Assembly: GCF_030866785.1 (NCBI RefSeq) | Contig: NZ_CP133018.1 | Location: forward strand, 3,038,001-3,102,000 | Origin: Agromyces protaetiae | GTDB lineage: Bacteria; Actinomycetota; Actinomycetes; Actinomycetales; Microbacteriaceae | DNA: 64,000 nt | Reading direction: 5' to 3' | Part shown: positions 55,720-64,000 of the stretch, piece by piece | Position numbering within the stretch: the first letter of the stretch is position 1 | How the letters are laid out: each line of letters begins with the position of its first letter | Notes under the pieces: model-generated | What the model saw: the letters and a program-made list of their open reading frames with translations, nothing else | Database searches by the model: none | What the model was told of the DNA's origin: nothing | Made by a program: the position numbers and the translations under genes

Positions 55720-56202
55720 TCAGTAGTTCGTCACGACGCCGTAGGTGGACATGTACCACGTCGTCCAGGCGACGATCGCGATGACGGCGATGATGCTCAG
55801 CGCGATGCCGATGTAGCCGACGATGAGGCCGGCGAGCGCGAGCCCGCGACCTTCCTCGCGGGTGCGCTTGATCTGGTTCAGCGAGATGTGTCCGCAGATG
55901 ACGCCGACCACGGAGCCGATGAACCAGAAGATGACGAGCCCGGCGATCGACGCGATGAGCGCCACGATGGCGAGGGTGTTGGTCTTGTTCGCCGGCGCCG
56001 CGCCGTAGCCCGGCTGCCCGTACCCCGGCTGCCCGTAGCCCGGCTGCCCGTAGCTCGGCTGCCCATACCCGGGCTGGCCATAGCCCGGCTGCCCATACCC
56101 GGGCTGGCCGGCCCCGGGCTGCCCGTATCCGGGCTGCCCGGCCCCCGGTGGCGGTGTCGGCACGCCGGCCCCGGGCTGGTCCGGAGCGTTGGGATCGGTC
56201 AC
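55720..56202 (-). CDS. DUF4190 protein with GQPGY repeats
   Basis: A 160-residue protein. Residues about 20-68 contain nine or ten GYGQP-type pentapeptide units (one is SYGQP), then the DUF4190 double helix with the typical loop ([20 protein letters not shown]). GTG 56202 has GAGGGG upstream. Repeats of this kind are known in actinobacterial cell-surface and septal proteins, but its role is unknown. It precedes the two other proline-rich genes, all on the same strand. Confidence 0.8.
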   Translation of the reverse strand: MTDPNAPDQPGAGVPTPPPGAGQPGYGQPGAGQPGYGQPGYGQPGYGQPSYGQPGYGQPGYGQPGYGAAPANKTNTLAIVALIASIAGLVIFWFIGSVVGVICGHISLNQIKRTREEGRGLALAGLIVGYIGIALSIIAVIAIVAWTTWYMSTYGVVTNY

Positions 56203-56345
56203 GTGAATGGTCCCCTCTTGCGTGGGCGAGTCTCACCGCGGCTCGGTTGACGCAGCGGGCGCCCGACGGCGCGCGTCACCCTCATCTCGGGTTCACCATA
56301 CCGCGACGCGCGGACCCGCCGCGAGGGTTGCGGCCGGTCCGCCGG

Positions 56346-57398
56346 TCACACTCGGATCTCGGTGACCGGCAGCGTCGAGTCGGCGCCGAACCCCGGCCCC
56401 GAGGGCTCGTAGCCCGCCATGATGAGTTGCGCGCCGAGCGCGGCGATCATCGCGCCGTTGTCGGTGCAGAGCGACAGCGGCGGGATGCGCAGGGCGACGC
56501 CCGAGGCATCCGCCCGCTCCTCGGCCACCTGCCGCAGCCGCGCGTTCGCCACCACTCCGCCGCCGAGCAGCAGCCTCGGCACGCCGAGGTCGCGGCATGC
56601 GGCAAGCGCCTTCGTCACGAGGACGTCGACCACTGCCTCGCGGAAGCTCGCGGCGACGTCGGCGAGCGGCACCGGCTCACCCGACGCCTCGCGGCGCTCG
56701 ACCCATCGCGCCACGGCGGTCTTCAGTCCGGAGAAGCTGAAGTCGTACCGGTGCCGCTCGAGATCCTTCGCCTGGCTGAGCCCGCGCGGGAACGCGATCG
56801 CCGCGGGGTCGCCGCCGACGGCGGCCCGATCGATCTCGGGCCCGCCCGGGTAGGGCAGCCCGAGCAGCCGGGCGACCTTGTCGAACGCTTCGCCGGCGGC
56901 GTCGTCGATGGTCTCCCCCAGGAGCTCGACGTCGCTCACCAGGTCGCGCACGAGCAGCAGCGAGGTATGGCCGCCCGAGACGAGCAGGGCGATCGTCGGC
57001 GTCTCGAGCGGCGCCTCATCGGCCAGCAGATCCGCACCGACGTGCCCGACGAGGTGATTCACGCCGTAGAGCGGGACGCCGAGCGAGAGCGCGAGCGCCT
57101 TCGCGGCCCCGACGCCCACCATGAGTGCGCCGGCGAGCCCGGGCCCGCTGGTCACGGCGACCGCGTCGAGGTCGTCGAGCGACACGGATGCCTCGGCGAG
57201 CGCCGTCCGAACCGTCGGCCCCAGCGCCTCGAGATGGGCGCGCGCCGCGACCTCGGGCACCACGCCGCCGTAGCGTGCATGCTCGTCCATCGACGACGCG
57301 ATCGCGTTGGCGAGCAGATCGGTGCCGCGCACGATGCCGACACCGGTCTCGTCGCAGCTGGTCTCGATGCCGAGCACGAGCGGGGCCTGACGATTCAC
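56346..57398 (-). CDS. tsaD: tRNA t6A37 threonylcarbamoyltransferase TsaD
   Basis: A 350-residue ASKHA-fold enzyme that transfers threonylcarbamoyl to A37 of ANN-decoding tRNAs. Signature segments are [16 protein letters not shown], the metal ligands [12 protein letters not shown] (HxxxH), [11 protein letters not shown] and [11 protein letters not shown]. It works with TsaB and TsaE, encoded upstream in the same cluster. GTG 57398 overlaps the rimI stop (GTGA). Two GGATGCCTCG words fall in the coding region, reading DAS and EAS. Confidence 0.96.
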   Translation of the reverse strand: MNRQAPLVLGIETSCDETGVGIVRGTDLLANAIASSMDEHARYGGVVPEVAARAHLEALGPTVRTALAEASVSLDDLDAVAVTSGPGLAGALMVGVGAAKALALSLGVPLYGVNHLVGHVGADLLADEAPLETPTIALLVSGGHTSLLLVRDLVSDVELLGETIDDAAGEAFDKVARLLGLPYPGGPEIDRAAVGGDPAAIAFPRGLSQAKDLERHRYDFSFSGLKTAVARWVERREASGEPVPLADVAASFREAVVDVLVTKALAACRDLGVPRLLLGGGVVANARLRQVAEERADASGVALRIPPLSLCTDNGAMIAALGAQLIMAGYEPSGPGFGADSTLPVTEIRV

Positions 57399-57898
57399 TG
57401 GACCTCCACGGCGGGCGTGTCTGCGGGCGATGCGACGGCGGGCGGCACGTTCAGCCGCATCGTGATCGCGTCGATGCCGCCCCTGTAGTAGCGGGGGCGC
57501 ACGCCGATCTCGGCGAAGCCGAGCGAGGTGTAGAGCGCCCTGGCGACCGGGTTGTCGGCACGCACCTCGAGGAAGAGGCGAGCGGTGCCGCGGCGGCGCG
57601 CCTCGTCGATGAGCGAGAGCATGAGCACGCGACCGAGCCCGTGGCCCCGGTGATCGGGGGCGACCGCGATCGTCTGCACGTCGCCTTCGCCGCTGCCCCG
57701 CCCCGCGAGGAGGCCCGCGTACGCGAGGACCTCGCGCGGAGCGCCGTCGTCCACGGCGACGAGGTAGTGCGTGTGCGGGCTTTCGAGCTCCCGGCGCATG
57801 GCGTCCTCCGGCCACGCGTCGTCGGTGAAGACGGAGCGCTCGAGCTGCATGACGGCGTCCAGGTCGCCGATGTCGGCGCGGCGGAGCATCCGACTCAT
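57395..57898 (-). CDS. rimI: Ribosomal protein alanine acetyltransferase RimI
   Basis: A 167-residue GNAT acetyltransferase. The acetyl-CoA loop is [35 protein letters not shown] is the usual C-terminal motif. RimI acetylates the N-terminus of ribosomal protein S18. Its place between tsaB and tsaD is the normal actinobacterial order; overlaps of four bases on both sides show translational coupling. ATG 57898. Confidence 0.93.
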   Translation of the reverse strand: MSRMLRRADIGDLDAVMQLERSVFTDDAWPEDAMRRELESPHTHYLVAVDDGAPREVLAYAGLLAGRGSGEGDVQTIAVAPDHRGHGLGRVLMLSLIDEARRRGTARLFLEVRADNPVARALYTSLGFAEIGVRPRYYRGGIDAITMRLNVPPAVASPADTPAVEVQ

Positions 57899-58515
57899 TG
57901 CGAGACCCGCTTACCGGCCGAGAGTGTCACGTCGGGCGCGCGCAGGTAGATCGGCTCGTCGTCCGCGAGCGGCAGCCGGCTCGCGGCGAAGCCGAGTTCG
58001 GCGATCATGCCGACCGCGCCGGCCGGAACGACGGCGGCGTCGTGCCGGGTCGCCGACGAGGTGGGCACGTCATCGCGCGGGAACAACTCGGGGCCGGTCA
58101 CGCGCACGGGCAGTCCGTCGTCGTCGAGCCCTGTGTATCCGGAGACCGCGGACTCGCGGCGGCGCGCATCGGTCACGACCTGGAGCGTACCCTCGCCCCC
58201 GTCGCGGTACCACGACCAGGCGACGGCGTCGTGGCTCGCGACCGGCACGACGGGCCGGGCGATGCCGAGGGCGAACGCCCGCGCGGCGGCAATACCGACC
58301 CGCAGTCCCGTGAACGGCCCGGGCCCCATGCCGACGGCCACGCCCGAGAGGTCGCGCGGCGCGACGGCCGCGGCGTGCAGCGCCCGCTCGATGAACTCGC
58401 CGATCACCTCGGCGTGCCGCATCGCATCGTCGGTGCCGACCTCGGCGAGCACGCCGCCGTCGCGGTCGACGACGGCGACGCTCGTTCCGGTCGACGTGTC
58501 GATCGCGAGGAGCAT
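57895..58515 (-). CDS. tsaB: t6A complex dimerisation protein TsaB
   Basis: A 206-residue ASKHA-fold protein without catalytic metal ligands, scaffold of the TsaBD complex. It starts [20 protein letters not shown] and has [20 protein letters not shown] as usual. ATG 58515 lies six bases after TAGGCT (58522-58527), a leaderless start, so tsaB-rimI-tsaD can be transcribed separately from tsaE and the genes before it. Confidence 0.94.
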   Translation of the reverse strand: MLLAIDTSTGTSVAVVDRDGGVLAEVGTDDAMRHAEVIGEFIERALHAAAVAPRDLSGVAVGMGPGPFTGLRVGIAAARAFALGIARPVVPVASHDAVAWSWYRDGGEGTLQVVTDARRRESAVSGYTGLDDDGLPVRVTGPELFPRDDVPTSSATRHDAAVVPAGAVGMIAELGFAASRLPLADDEPIYLRAPDVTLSAGKRVSQ

Positions 58516-58583
58516 GCTCCAAGCCTAGGCTCCCCGCCCGCTCTCCGTCCGCTCCCCGTCCGCCGAGCCCGCCCCGCGTTCGC

Positions 58584-58652
58584 CGAGTGATGCCGAAATG
58601 GGTCGAATGCACGCCCATATCGACCACACTCGAGCCGTTTCGGCATCACTCG
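58584..58652. repeat. Imperfect 26-bp inverted repeat
   Basis: Arms 58584-58609 and 58627-58652 match at 23 of 26 positions, the outer 15 (CGAGTGATGCCGAAA and complement) perfectly. It lies between tsaE and tsaB, overlapping no gene. Its outer arm resembles neither of the other repeat families. Confidence 0.75.
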
Positions 58653-58656
58653 ACGG

Positions 58657-58764
58657 AGGGGGGTGGGTGGGAGGGAGGGAGGGTGGGTGGGTGGGAGGGA
58701 GGGCGGGTGGGGTGGGTGAGGGCGGGTGGGGCGGCGTGGGTGGGTAAGGGGGTTAGGGGGTGGC
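58657..58764 (+). other. G-tract run (possible G-quadruplex)
   Basis: About 20 runs of three to six G separated by one or a few bases, GGGTGGGTGGGAGGGAGGG-like, over ~108 bp. It fills the intergenic space before the tsaE stop and enters the last codons of tsaE. On the tsaE transcript the stretch is C-rich; on the opposite strand G-quadruplexes could form. Confidence 0.85.
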
Positions 58765-59298
58765 CGCGAAGCGGGTGCCGGCCCAGCGCGGGCCGTGGCC
58801 CGTGACCGTGAGCGCGCGGGGCTCGTCGGCGTCGAGGTCGGCGTCGGCCAGGTCGGCGTCGGCCAGGTCGGATGCCTCGCCCGAGGCATCCGCCCCATCG
58901 ACGCCGCTGTCGCCGCCCACCCGGCGCTCGATGACGATCTCGAGCCAGGACTCGCTCACGCCGTCGAGCAGGCCGGCACCCCACTCGACGACGACCACCG
59001 AACGCGCGAAGTCGAGGTCGAGGTCGTCGAGCTCGGCCGCCGAACCCAGCCGGTAGGCGTCGACGTGCACGAGCGGCGCACCGCCGACGAGGCTCGGGTG
59101 CGTGCGTGCCAGCACGAACGTCGGCGACTGCACGGGCCCCCGCACGCCGAGGCCGTCGCCGATCCCGCGTGTGAGGGTCGTCTTGCCTGCGCCGAGCGGG
59201 CCGGTGAGCACCAGCAGATCGCCCGCGGCCAGCTCGCGCGCGAGGTCGCGGCCGAAGGCCTCCATCGCCTCGGTGTCGGGCACGGCGAGCCGCATCAC
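58753..59298 (-). CDS. tsaE: t6A complex ATPase TsaE
   Basis: A 181-residue P-loop ATPase of the t6A pathway: Walker A LTGPLGAGKTTLTRGIGDG, SPTFVLARTH, VHVDAYRL and VVVVEWG follow in the family order. Between the fold and the C-terminus lies an insertion of about 25 Ala/Asp residues made of LADAD repeats, encoded by direct repeats of a 15-bp unit. GTG 59298 or ATG 59295 (overlapping the alr stop) may be the start. Confidence 0.92.
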   Translation of the reverse strand: MMRLAVPDTEAMEAFGRDLARELAAGDLLVLTGPLGAGKTTLTRGIGDGLGVRGPVQSPTFVLARTHPSLVGGAPLVHVDAYRLGSAAELDDLDLDFARSVVVVEWGAGLLDGVSESWLEIVIERRVGGDSGVDGADASGEASDLADADLADADLDADEPRALTVTGHGPRWAGTRFAATP

Positions 59299-60437
59299 TC
59301 CACCCCGAGGTACGTGCGCGGCACGCGGCGGCCGATGCGGGTGACGATCTCGTACCCGATGGTGTCGGCGGCGTCCGCCCAGTCGTCGGCCGAGGGCGCT
59401 CCCGTCGCCGGGTCGCCGAACAGCACGACCTCGTCACCGACCTCGACCGGGTCGTCGCCGACGTCGACGAGGAACTGGTCCATCGCGATGCGCCCGACGA
59501 TGCGACGCTTCGCGCCGTTGAGCAGCACCTCGGCACGACCTGAAGCCTGGCGCGGCACCCCGTCGGCGTAGCCGAGCGGGATGAGGGCGAGGGTCGTCGG
59601 CCGGTCGGCGCGCCAGACGTGCCCGTAGGACGCACCCGTTCCCGGCTCGACGCGCCGCACCGCCGCGACCCGGCCGCGGAGCGTCATCGCGGGCCGGATG
59701 CCGAGCTGTGCGGACGTCGTGCCGTCGCCGTACGGTGAGACCCCGTAGACACCGATGCCGATGCGGACGACGTCGTACCGCGCGTCGGGCGTGCTGAGTG
59801 CTGCGGCGGTCGAGGCGATATGCCGCATCTCGGGTGCGAGTCCGTGCCCCGCCGCGGTGGCGAGCGCGCGTTCGAACTCGGCGAGCTGTGCGGCGTCGGT
59901 GTCGGCGTCGGTGTTCGCGAGATGGCTGAACACGCCACGCACCCGTACGCGGCCGCGCTCCTCGAGCGTGGCCGCGAGCGCGACGACGGCGGGCCAGTCC
60001 TCGGGCGCGACGCCGTTGCGGCTGAGCCCGGTGTCGATCTTGAGATGCACGGCGGCGGGGCGGACCGCGGCCCCGGCTGCGGCACCGATCGCCTCGAGCT
60101 GGGCCGCGGACGACACGCCGAGGTCGATGTCGTTCGCGACCGCCGGGCCGAAGGCAGCGTCGGGGTCGTGCAGCCAGGCGAGCAGCGGAGCCTCGATGCC
60201 CGCCGCCCGCAGCGCGAGCGCCTCGTCGAGATCGGCTGTGCCGAGCCAGGACGCACCGCCGTCGAGTGCGGCCCGGGCCACGGGCAGCGCCCCGTGCCCG
60301 TAGGCGTCGGCCTTGACGACCGCGAGCACCCGCGCGGGCGCGACCTGGGCGGCGATGACCCTGATGTTCTCGCGCACGGCGTCGAGATCGATCACGGCCT
60401 CGCGGAACGGACGGGCGTGGGTCGGAGCATCCGTCAT
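59295..60437 (-). CDS. alr: Alanine racemase
   Basis: A 380-residue PLP enzyme making D-alanine for peptidoglycan. The PLP lysine is in AVVKADAYGHGALPVA; the catalytic Tyr region is GTGASYGHVWRAD. The C-terminal beta domain (RIVGRIAMDQFLVDVGDD) is complete. ATG 60437 overlaps the acpS stop (ATGA). It lies in the glmS-acpS-alr-tsaE order common in actinobacteria. Confidence 0.96.
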   Translation of the reverse strand: MTDAPTHARPFREAVIDLDAVRENIRVIAAQVAPARVLAVVKADAYGHGALPVARAALDGGASWLGTADLDEALALRAAGIEAPLLAWLHDPDAAFGPAVANDIDLGVSSAAQLEAIGAAAGAAVRPAAVHLKIDTGLSRNGVAPEDWPAVVALAATLEERGRVRVRGVFSHLANTDADTDAAQLAEFERALATAAGHGLAPEMRHIASTAAALSTPDARYDVVRIGIGVYGVSPYGDGTTSAQLGIRPAMTLRGRVAAVRRVEPGTGASYGHVWRADRPTTLALIPLGYADGVPRQASGRAEVLLNGAKRRIVGRIAMDQFLVDVGDDPVEVGDEVVLFGDPATGAPSADDWADAADTIGYEIVTRIGRRVPRTYLGVE

Positions 60438-60805
60438 CGCGATGCTCCCCCGCTCAGTCGCTCGAGCACGACGAATGCACTCGCGATGCCGGCGTCGTGA
60501 CTCATCGACAGGTGCACCCGGTCGATGCCGAGGCGGGCGAGGTGGGTCGCCAACTCGCCCGAGAGCACGAACCCGGGGTCGCCGTCGTCGTTCTGCACGA
60601 CGCGCATGTCGTGCCAGCGCAGCACCGAATGACCGCCGAGCGCCTTGATCAGCGCCTCCTTCGCGGCGAACCGGGCGGCCAGCGAGCGCGCCGGCCGACC
60701 GCGTTCGCTCTCAGCGAACAAGCGTTCGATGAGCCGCGGCGTGCGCTCGATCGACCGCTCGAAGCGTGCGATGTCGACCACGTCGACCCCGATGCCCGCG
60801 ATCAT
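60434..60805 (-). CDS. acpS: Holo-acyl carrier protein synthase
   Basis: A 123-residue 4'-phosphopantetheinyl transferase activating the fatty-acid carrier protein. Motifs: IAGIGVDVVDIARFER with the metal-binding Asp and ARFAAKEALIKALGG with Glu/Lys. ATG 60805, 36 bases after glmS. CoA from CoaA (divergent, 62.9 kb) is the donor substrate's origin. Confidence 0.95.
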   Translation of the reverse strand: MIAGIGVDVVDIARFERSIERTPRLIERLFAESERGRPARSLAARFAAKEALIKALGGHSVLRWHDMRVVQNDDGDPGFVLSGELATHLARLGIDRVHLSMSHDAGIASAFVVLERLSGGASR

Positions 60806-60841
60806 GCCCCGACCACGCTCACGCCGCGCTCATCTCCCGGC

Positions 60842-62692
60842 CTACTCGACCGTGACAGACTTCGCCAGGTTGCGCGGCTGGTCGACGTCGAGCCCCTTCG
60901 CCTCCGAGAGCTCCATCGCGAACACCTGCAGCGGCACCACCGCGAGCAACGGCTCGTACAGCGGGGCGGCGAGCGGGATGCGCACGACCTCGTCGGCGAA
61001 CGGCAGGACCGACGCGTCGCCGGCCTCGGCGATCGCGATGACCCGAGCGCCGCGCGCCCGGATCTCCTGGATGTTCGAGACGACCTTCGGGTGCAGCACG
61101 GCCGAGCCGCGCGGGCTCGGCACCACGACGAAGACGGGCTGGCCGGGTTCGATGAGGGCGATCGGCCCATGCTTGAGCTCACCCGCGGCGAAGCCCTCGG
61201 CGTGGATGTACGCGAGCTCCTTGAGCTTCAGCGCGCCCTCCAGCGCGATCGGATACCCGACGTGGCGGCCGAGGAAGAGCACCGACCGGGTGTCAGCCAT
61301 CCAGTGCGCGAGCTGCGCGACCTTCTCGGACTCGGCGAGCACCGTCTCGAGCTTCGCGGGAACCTGTTGCAGCTCCTCGACTTCGGCCGCGAGCGCCTCG
61401 GCGTCGAGCGTGCCGCGCAGGCGCGCGAGATGCAGGCCGAACAGGTACAGCGCCGTGATCTGCGCCACGAACGCCTTCGTCGACGCCACCGCGACCTCCG
61501 GGCCGGCATGCGTGTAGACGACGCCGTCGGACTCGCGCGGAATGGTCGCACCCTGCGTGTTGCAGATCGAGATCGTCGGCGACCCCTGCTCGCGCGCGTA
61601 CTTCACGGCCATGAGGGTGTCCATGGTCTCGCCCGACTGGCTGATGGAGACGACGAGCGTATCGCCGTCGAGCACGGGCTCGCGGTAGCGGAACTCGTGG
61701 CTGAGCTCGACCTCGACCGGGATCCGCGCCCACTTCTCGATCGCGTACTTCGCGACGAGACCCGCGTAGGACGCGGTGCCGCAGGCGATGATCGTGATGC
61801 GACGGATGTCTCGGAGCCGGTCGTCGCCGAACGCCTCGAGCTCGGGGATCGCGACGTGCCCGTCGACGATCCGACCGCGCAGGGTGTTGGCGACCGCCTC
61901 GGGCTGCTCGGAGACCTCTTTGCGCATGAACGACGACCAGCCGCCCTTCTCGGCCGCCGAGGCGTCCCATGCGACCTCGAACGGCTCGACCTCGACGGGG
62001 CCGCCATCGAAATCGGTGACGGTCACACCGTCGGCCGTGATCGACACGATCTGGTCCTGCCCGATCGCGACGGCGCGCTTGGTGTACTCGACGAACGCCG
62101 CGACGTCGGACCCGAGGAAGTTCTCGCCCTCGCCGAGACCGATGACCAGCGGCGAGTTGCGACGCGCGCCGACGACGACGCCCGGCTCCTCGCGGTGCAC
62201 CGCGAGGAGGGTGAACGCACCCTCCAGGCGCGACACAGTCCGCTGGAATGCCTCACGAAGATCCCCGGTCTCGCGGTACGCCTGCCCGAGCAGCACCGCC
62301 GCCACCTCGGTGTCGGTCTCGCTCTCGAACGCGAAGCCCGCCTCGAGCAGCTCGGCCTTCAACTCGGCGAAGTTCTCGATGATGCCGTTGTGGATGAGCG
62401 CGAGCCGGCCCTCGTCGCCGAGGTGCGGGTGCGCGTTGACGTCGGTGGGCCCGCCGTGCGTGGCCCATCGGGTGTGCCCGATGCCCGTGCCGCCCGGCGC
62501 GAGCGGGTTGCGCTCGAGCTCGTCGGCGAGCACCTGGAGCTTGCCGGCGCGCTTGGCCGTCTCGAGGCCGCCGGTGCCATCGATGACGGCGACTCCGGCC
62601 GAGTCGTAGCCACGGTATTCGAGCCGCCGAAGGCCGCCCACGAGGACGTCGAGGCTCTCACGAGGCCCGACATATCCGACGATTCCACACAT
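60842..62692 (-). CDS. glmS: Glucosamine-6-phosphate synthase (isomerising)
   Basis: A 616-residue enzyme forming glucosamine-6-phosphate from fructose-6-phosphate and glutamine, the first step to UDP-GlcNAc. The N-terminal glutaminase nucleophile is Cys2 (MCGIVGYVG); two SIS domains follow with ACGTASYAGLVAKYAIE, SISQSGETMDTL and a C-terminal NLAKSVTVE. ATG 62692 has TAGGAT (62700-62705) seven bases upstream, so probably leaderless. glmM, the next enzyme, lies at the window's right end. Confidence 0.97.
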   Translation of the reverse strand: MCGIVGYVGPRESLDVLVGGLRRLEYRGYDSAGVAVIDGTGGLETAKRAGKLQVLADELERNPLAPGGTGIGHTRWATHGGPTDVNAHPHLGDEGRLALIHNGIIENFAELKAELLEAGFAFESETDTEVAAVLLGQAYRETGDLREAFQRTVSRLEGAFTLLAVHREEPGVVVGARRNSPLVIGLGEGENFLGSDVAAFVEYTKRAVAIGQDQIVSITADGVTVTDFDGGPVEVEPFEVAWDASAAEKGGWSSFMRKEVSEQPEAVANTLRGRIVDGHVAIPELEAFGDDRLRDIRRITIIACGTASYAGLVAKYAIEKWARIPVEVELSHEFRYREPVLDGDTLVVSISQSGETMDTLMAVKYAREQGSPTISICNTQGATIPRESDGVVYTHAGPEVAVASTKAFVAQITALYLFGLHLARLRGTLDAEALAAEVEELQQVPAKLETVLAESEKVAQLAHWMADTRSVLFLGRHVGYPIALEGALKLKELAYIHAEGFAAGELKHGPIALIEPGQPVFVVVPSPRGSAVLHPKVVSNIQEIRARGARVIAIAEAGDASVLPFADEVVRIPLAAPLYEPLLAVVPLQVFAMELSEAKGLDVDQPRNLAKSVTVE

Positions 62693-62768
62693 GCGGTCGA
62701 TCCTACCGGCGGCTGGATGTGCGCCTGCTCCGAGCGGACCGCCGCCGAGGCATCCGTGCTGCGCTCGT

Positions 62769-62825
62769 CGAACCTCCGCGATCTGCGGGAGCGTTGCGCG
62801 ACCACCCGCAGGTCGCGGAGGTTCG
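62769..62825. repeat. 21-bp inverted repeat between divergent glmS and coaA
   Basis: Arms 62769-62789 (starting CGAACCTCCGCGA) and 62805-62825 match at 20 of 21 positions around 15 bases. It lies between two divergent leaderless promoters, so it is not a terminator of either gene. Confidence 0.8.
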
Positions 62826-62863
62826 GGCCAAGGGGCCGATCCGGCCGCCACTAGACTGTGCGG

Positions 62864-63814
62864 GTGCTGGATCGCCCGAGCCTCTCGTCGGCGCAGCTGT
62901 CGCCCTTCATCGAGATCGACCGTGCCGACTGGGCCGCGCTGGCGCCCTCCGTGCCCTCGCCGTTGACCGAGACCGAGATCGTGCAGCTGCGCGGCCTCGG
63001 CGAGCCGCTCGACATGCGCGAGGTCGCCGAGGTGTACCTGCCGCTGTCGCGACTGCTGAACCTGTATGTGGGCGGCGCCCGCGCGCTCCGCGACCAGACC
63101 AGCCGGTTCCTGCGCGAGCCCGGCAGTGCGACGCCGTTCGTGATCGGCGTCGCCGGATCGGTCGCGGTCGGCAAGTCGACGATCGCGCGCCTGCTGCGCG
63201 AGCTGCTCACCCGGTGGGAGGGGACGCCCCGAGTCGAGCTCGTCACGACCGACGGATTCCTCTTCCCGACCGCCGAGCTCGAGCGCCGAGGCCTCCTCGA
63301 ACGCAAAGGCTTCCCCGAGTCGTACGACCGGCGCGCACTGCTGCGGTTCGTGAGTGAGGTGAAGGCGGGCGCCAAAGAGGTGGTCGCGCCGTTCTATTCC
63401 CACCTCGTGTACGACATCGTGCCCGACGCGCAGATCACGGTCAGGCAGCCCGACGTGCTCATCGTCGAGGGCCTCAACGTGCTGCAACCCCCCGCCCCCG
63501 GCCATGGCCTCGCCGTGAGCGACCTGTTCGACTTCACCGTCTACGTCGACGCGCGAACCTCTGACATCGCCCGCTGGTACGAGGAGCGATTCCTGAAGCT
63601 GCAGCGCGGCGCGTTCGCGAACCCGAACTCGTACTTCCACCGGTACGCCTCGCTCTCCGAGACCGAGGCGCGCACGCGCGCGGCCGAGATCTGGCGCTCG
63701 ATCAATGAGCCGAACCTGCTCCAGAACATCCGGCCCACGCGCTCGCGCGCGACGCTCGTGCTGCGGAAGGACTCGGACCACACGGTGTCGAGCGTCCTGC
63801 TGCGAAAGCTCTGA
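62864..63814 (+). CDS. coaA: Pantothenate kinase type I
   Basis: A 316-residue P-loop kinase phosphorylating pantothenate, the first step of CoA synthesis. Walker A is [38 protein letters not shown] and [13 protein letters not shown] follow as in the E. coli enzyme. GTG 62864 is chosen because TAGACT (62852-62857) lies six bases upstream; the GTG two codons earlier falls inside that spacer. Confidence 0.96.
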   Translation: MLDRPSLSSAQLSPFIEIDRADWAALAPSVPSPLTETEIVQLRGLGEPLDMREVAEVYLPLSRLLNLYVGGARALRDQTSRFLREPGSATPFVIGVAGSVAVGKSTIARLLRELLTRWEGTPRVELVTTDGFLFPTAELERRGLLERKGFPESYDRRALLRFVSEVKAGAKEVVAPFYSHLVYDIVPDAQITVRQPDVLIVEGLNVLQPPAPGHGLAVSDLFDFTVYVDARTSDIARWYEERFLKLQRGAFANPNSYFHRYASLSETEARTRAAEIWRSINEPNLLQNIRPTRSRATLVLRKDSDHTVSSVLLRKL

Positions 63815-63852
63815 CCCGGCCCGCGCGCGACACGGCGCGGCTGGGCGGGCTT

Positions 63853-63877
63853 GGCGGCCTGGGCGGGCTGGGCCGCC
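63853..63877. terminator. Hairpin between convergent coaA and glmM
   Basis: GGCGGCC pairs with GGCCGCC around 11 bases in a GGGCGG-rich stretch with several short direct repeats. Weak bidirectional terminator candidate. Confidence 0.35.
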
Positions 63878-63894
63878 TGGGCGGCGCGCCTCGG

Positions 63895-64000
63895 CTAGAG
63901 CGCGAGGCGGGCGCGGACCACGTCGGCGAGGGCCTCGGCGTGCCGCTCGGCCGTGGCCTGATCGGCCGCCTCGACCATGACCCTGACCATCGGCTCGGTG
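63895..64000 (-). CDS. glmM: C-terminal end of phosphoglucosamine mutase (partial)
   Basis: The last 34 codons of a gene running off the right edge: TEPMVRVMVEAADQATAERH and then HAEALADVVRARLAL before TAG. The TEP(M/L)VRVMVEA segment is the phosphate-binding signature of domain 4 in GlmM, which converts glucosamine-6-P to glucosamine-1-P. The neighbouring coaA and glmS support it. Confidence 0.85.
   Translation of the reverse strand, partial: TEPMVRVMVEAADQATAERHAEALADVVRARLAL

Noticed and set aside
63815..63894. Coding sequence in the GGGCGG-rich gap after coaA
   Set aside because: No start signal; direct repeats and a hairpin between two convergent stops explain it.

Overview
The window is a 64-kb piece of a high-GC actinobacterial chromosome. 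The gene families, TTG/GTG starts, many leaderless genes and a mycobacteria-like gene order (pcrA, sucC-sucD, a PerM-like protein, purN-purH) fit a Microbacteriaceae-type organism; an Agromyces-like genus is my guess, not a demonstrated placement. I see no rRNA, tRNA, CRISPR array, integrase or insertion sequence. Almost everything is core chromosome, with a few accessory insertions.

Layout. 1-5000: a response regulator, the start of a membrane protein cut by the window edge, and a very large patatin-like membrane protein. 5-9.1 kb: a heterodimeric multidrug-type ABC exporter behind a short leader ORF and two strong hairpins. 9.1-11.6 kb: a membrane-anchored dimethylargininase and a branched-chain amino-acid dehydrogenase. 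11.7-28.1 kb: purH, purN, an APC permease, the PerM-like protein, two unknown membrane proteins, sucD, sucC, a DrrAB-type transporter with its own XRE regulator, a DUF72 protein, a Nudix hydrolase and pcrA. 28-34.3 kb: a GDPD, a Bax-inhibitor-like protein, an ECF42 sigma factor with its DGPF partner, and a FAD-monooxygenase/TetR pair lying between two copies of a 57-bp palindromic repeat. 34.4-45.1 kb: guaA, DUF3817, SURF1, an alkaline-phosphatase-fold (LtaS-like) transferase, glpD, guaB3, a MalY-type lyase and guaB. 45.4-51.4 kb: a complete branched-chain amino-acid/amide ABC importer whose first permease carries an extra extracellular domain, and whose binding-protein gene has a GlnR-like site. 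51.6-56.2 kb: RarD, groS with two CIRCE-type operators, a methyltransferase and three proline-rich membrane proteins. 56.3-64 kb: tsaD, rimI, tsaB, tsaE, alr, acpS and glmS, then divergent coaA and the end of glmM.

How the genes work together. Purine synthesis is spread over purH/purN, guaA, guaB and guaB3. Cell-wall precursor supply (glmS, glmM, alr) sits with t6A tRNA modification (tsaB/D/E), CoA synthesis (coaA) and acyl-carrier activation (acpS). The liv cluster and the valine/leucine dehydrogenase both handle branched-chain amino acids.

The most unusual content is between the genes. The 10-mer GGATGCCTCG or its complement occurs 22 times, where base composition predicts about 0.3. A 75-79-bp element with CTTGCTCAGGAA-like inverted ends occurs three times. 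A GCGCCA-armed palindrome family occurs three times. Several other long perfect palindromes, short tandem repeats and a run of about 20 G-tracts are also present. At least a dozen genes have a TANNNT -10 box 6-7 bases before the start codon, indicating leaderless transcription.
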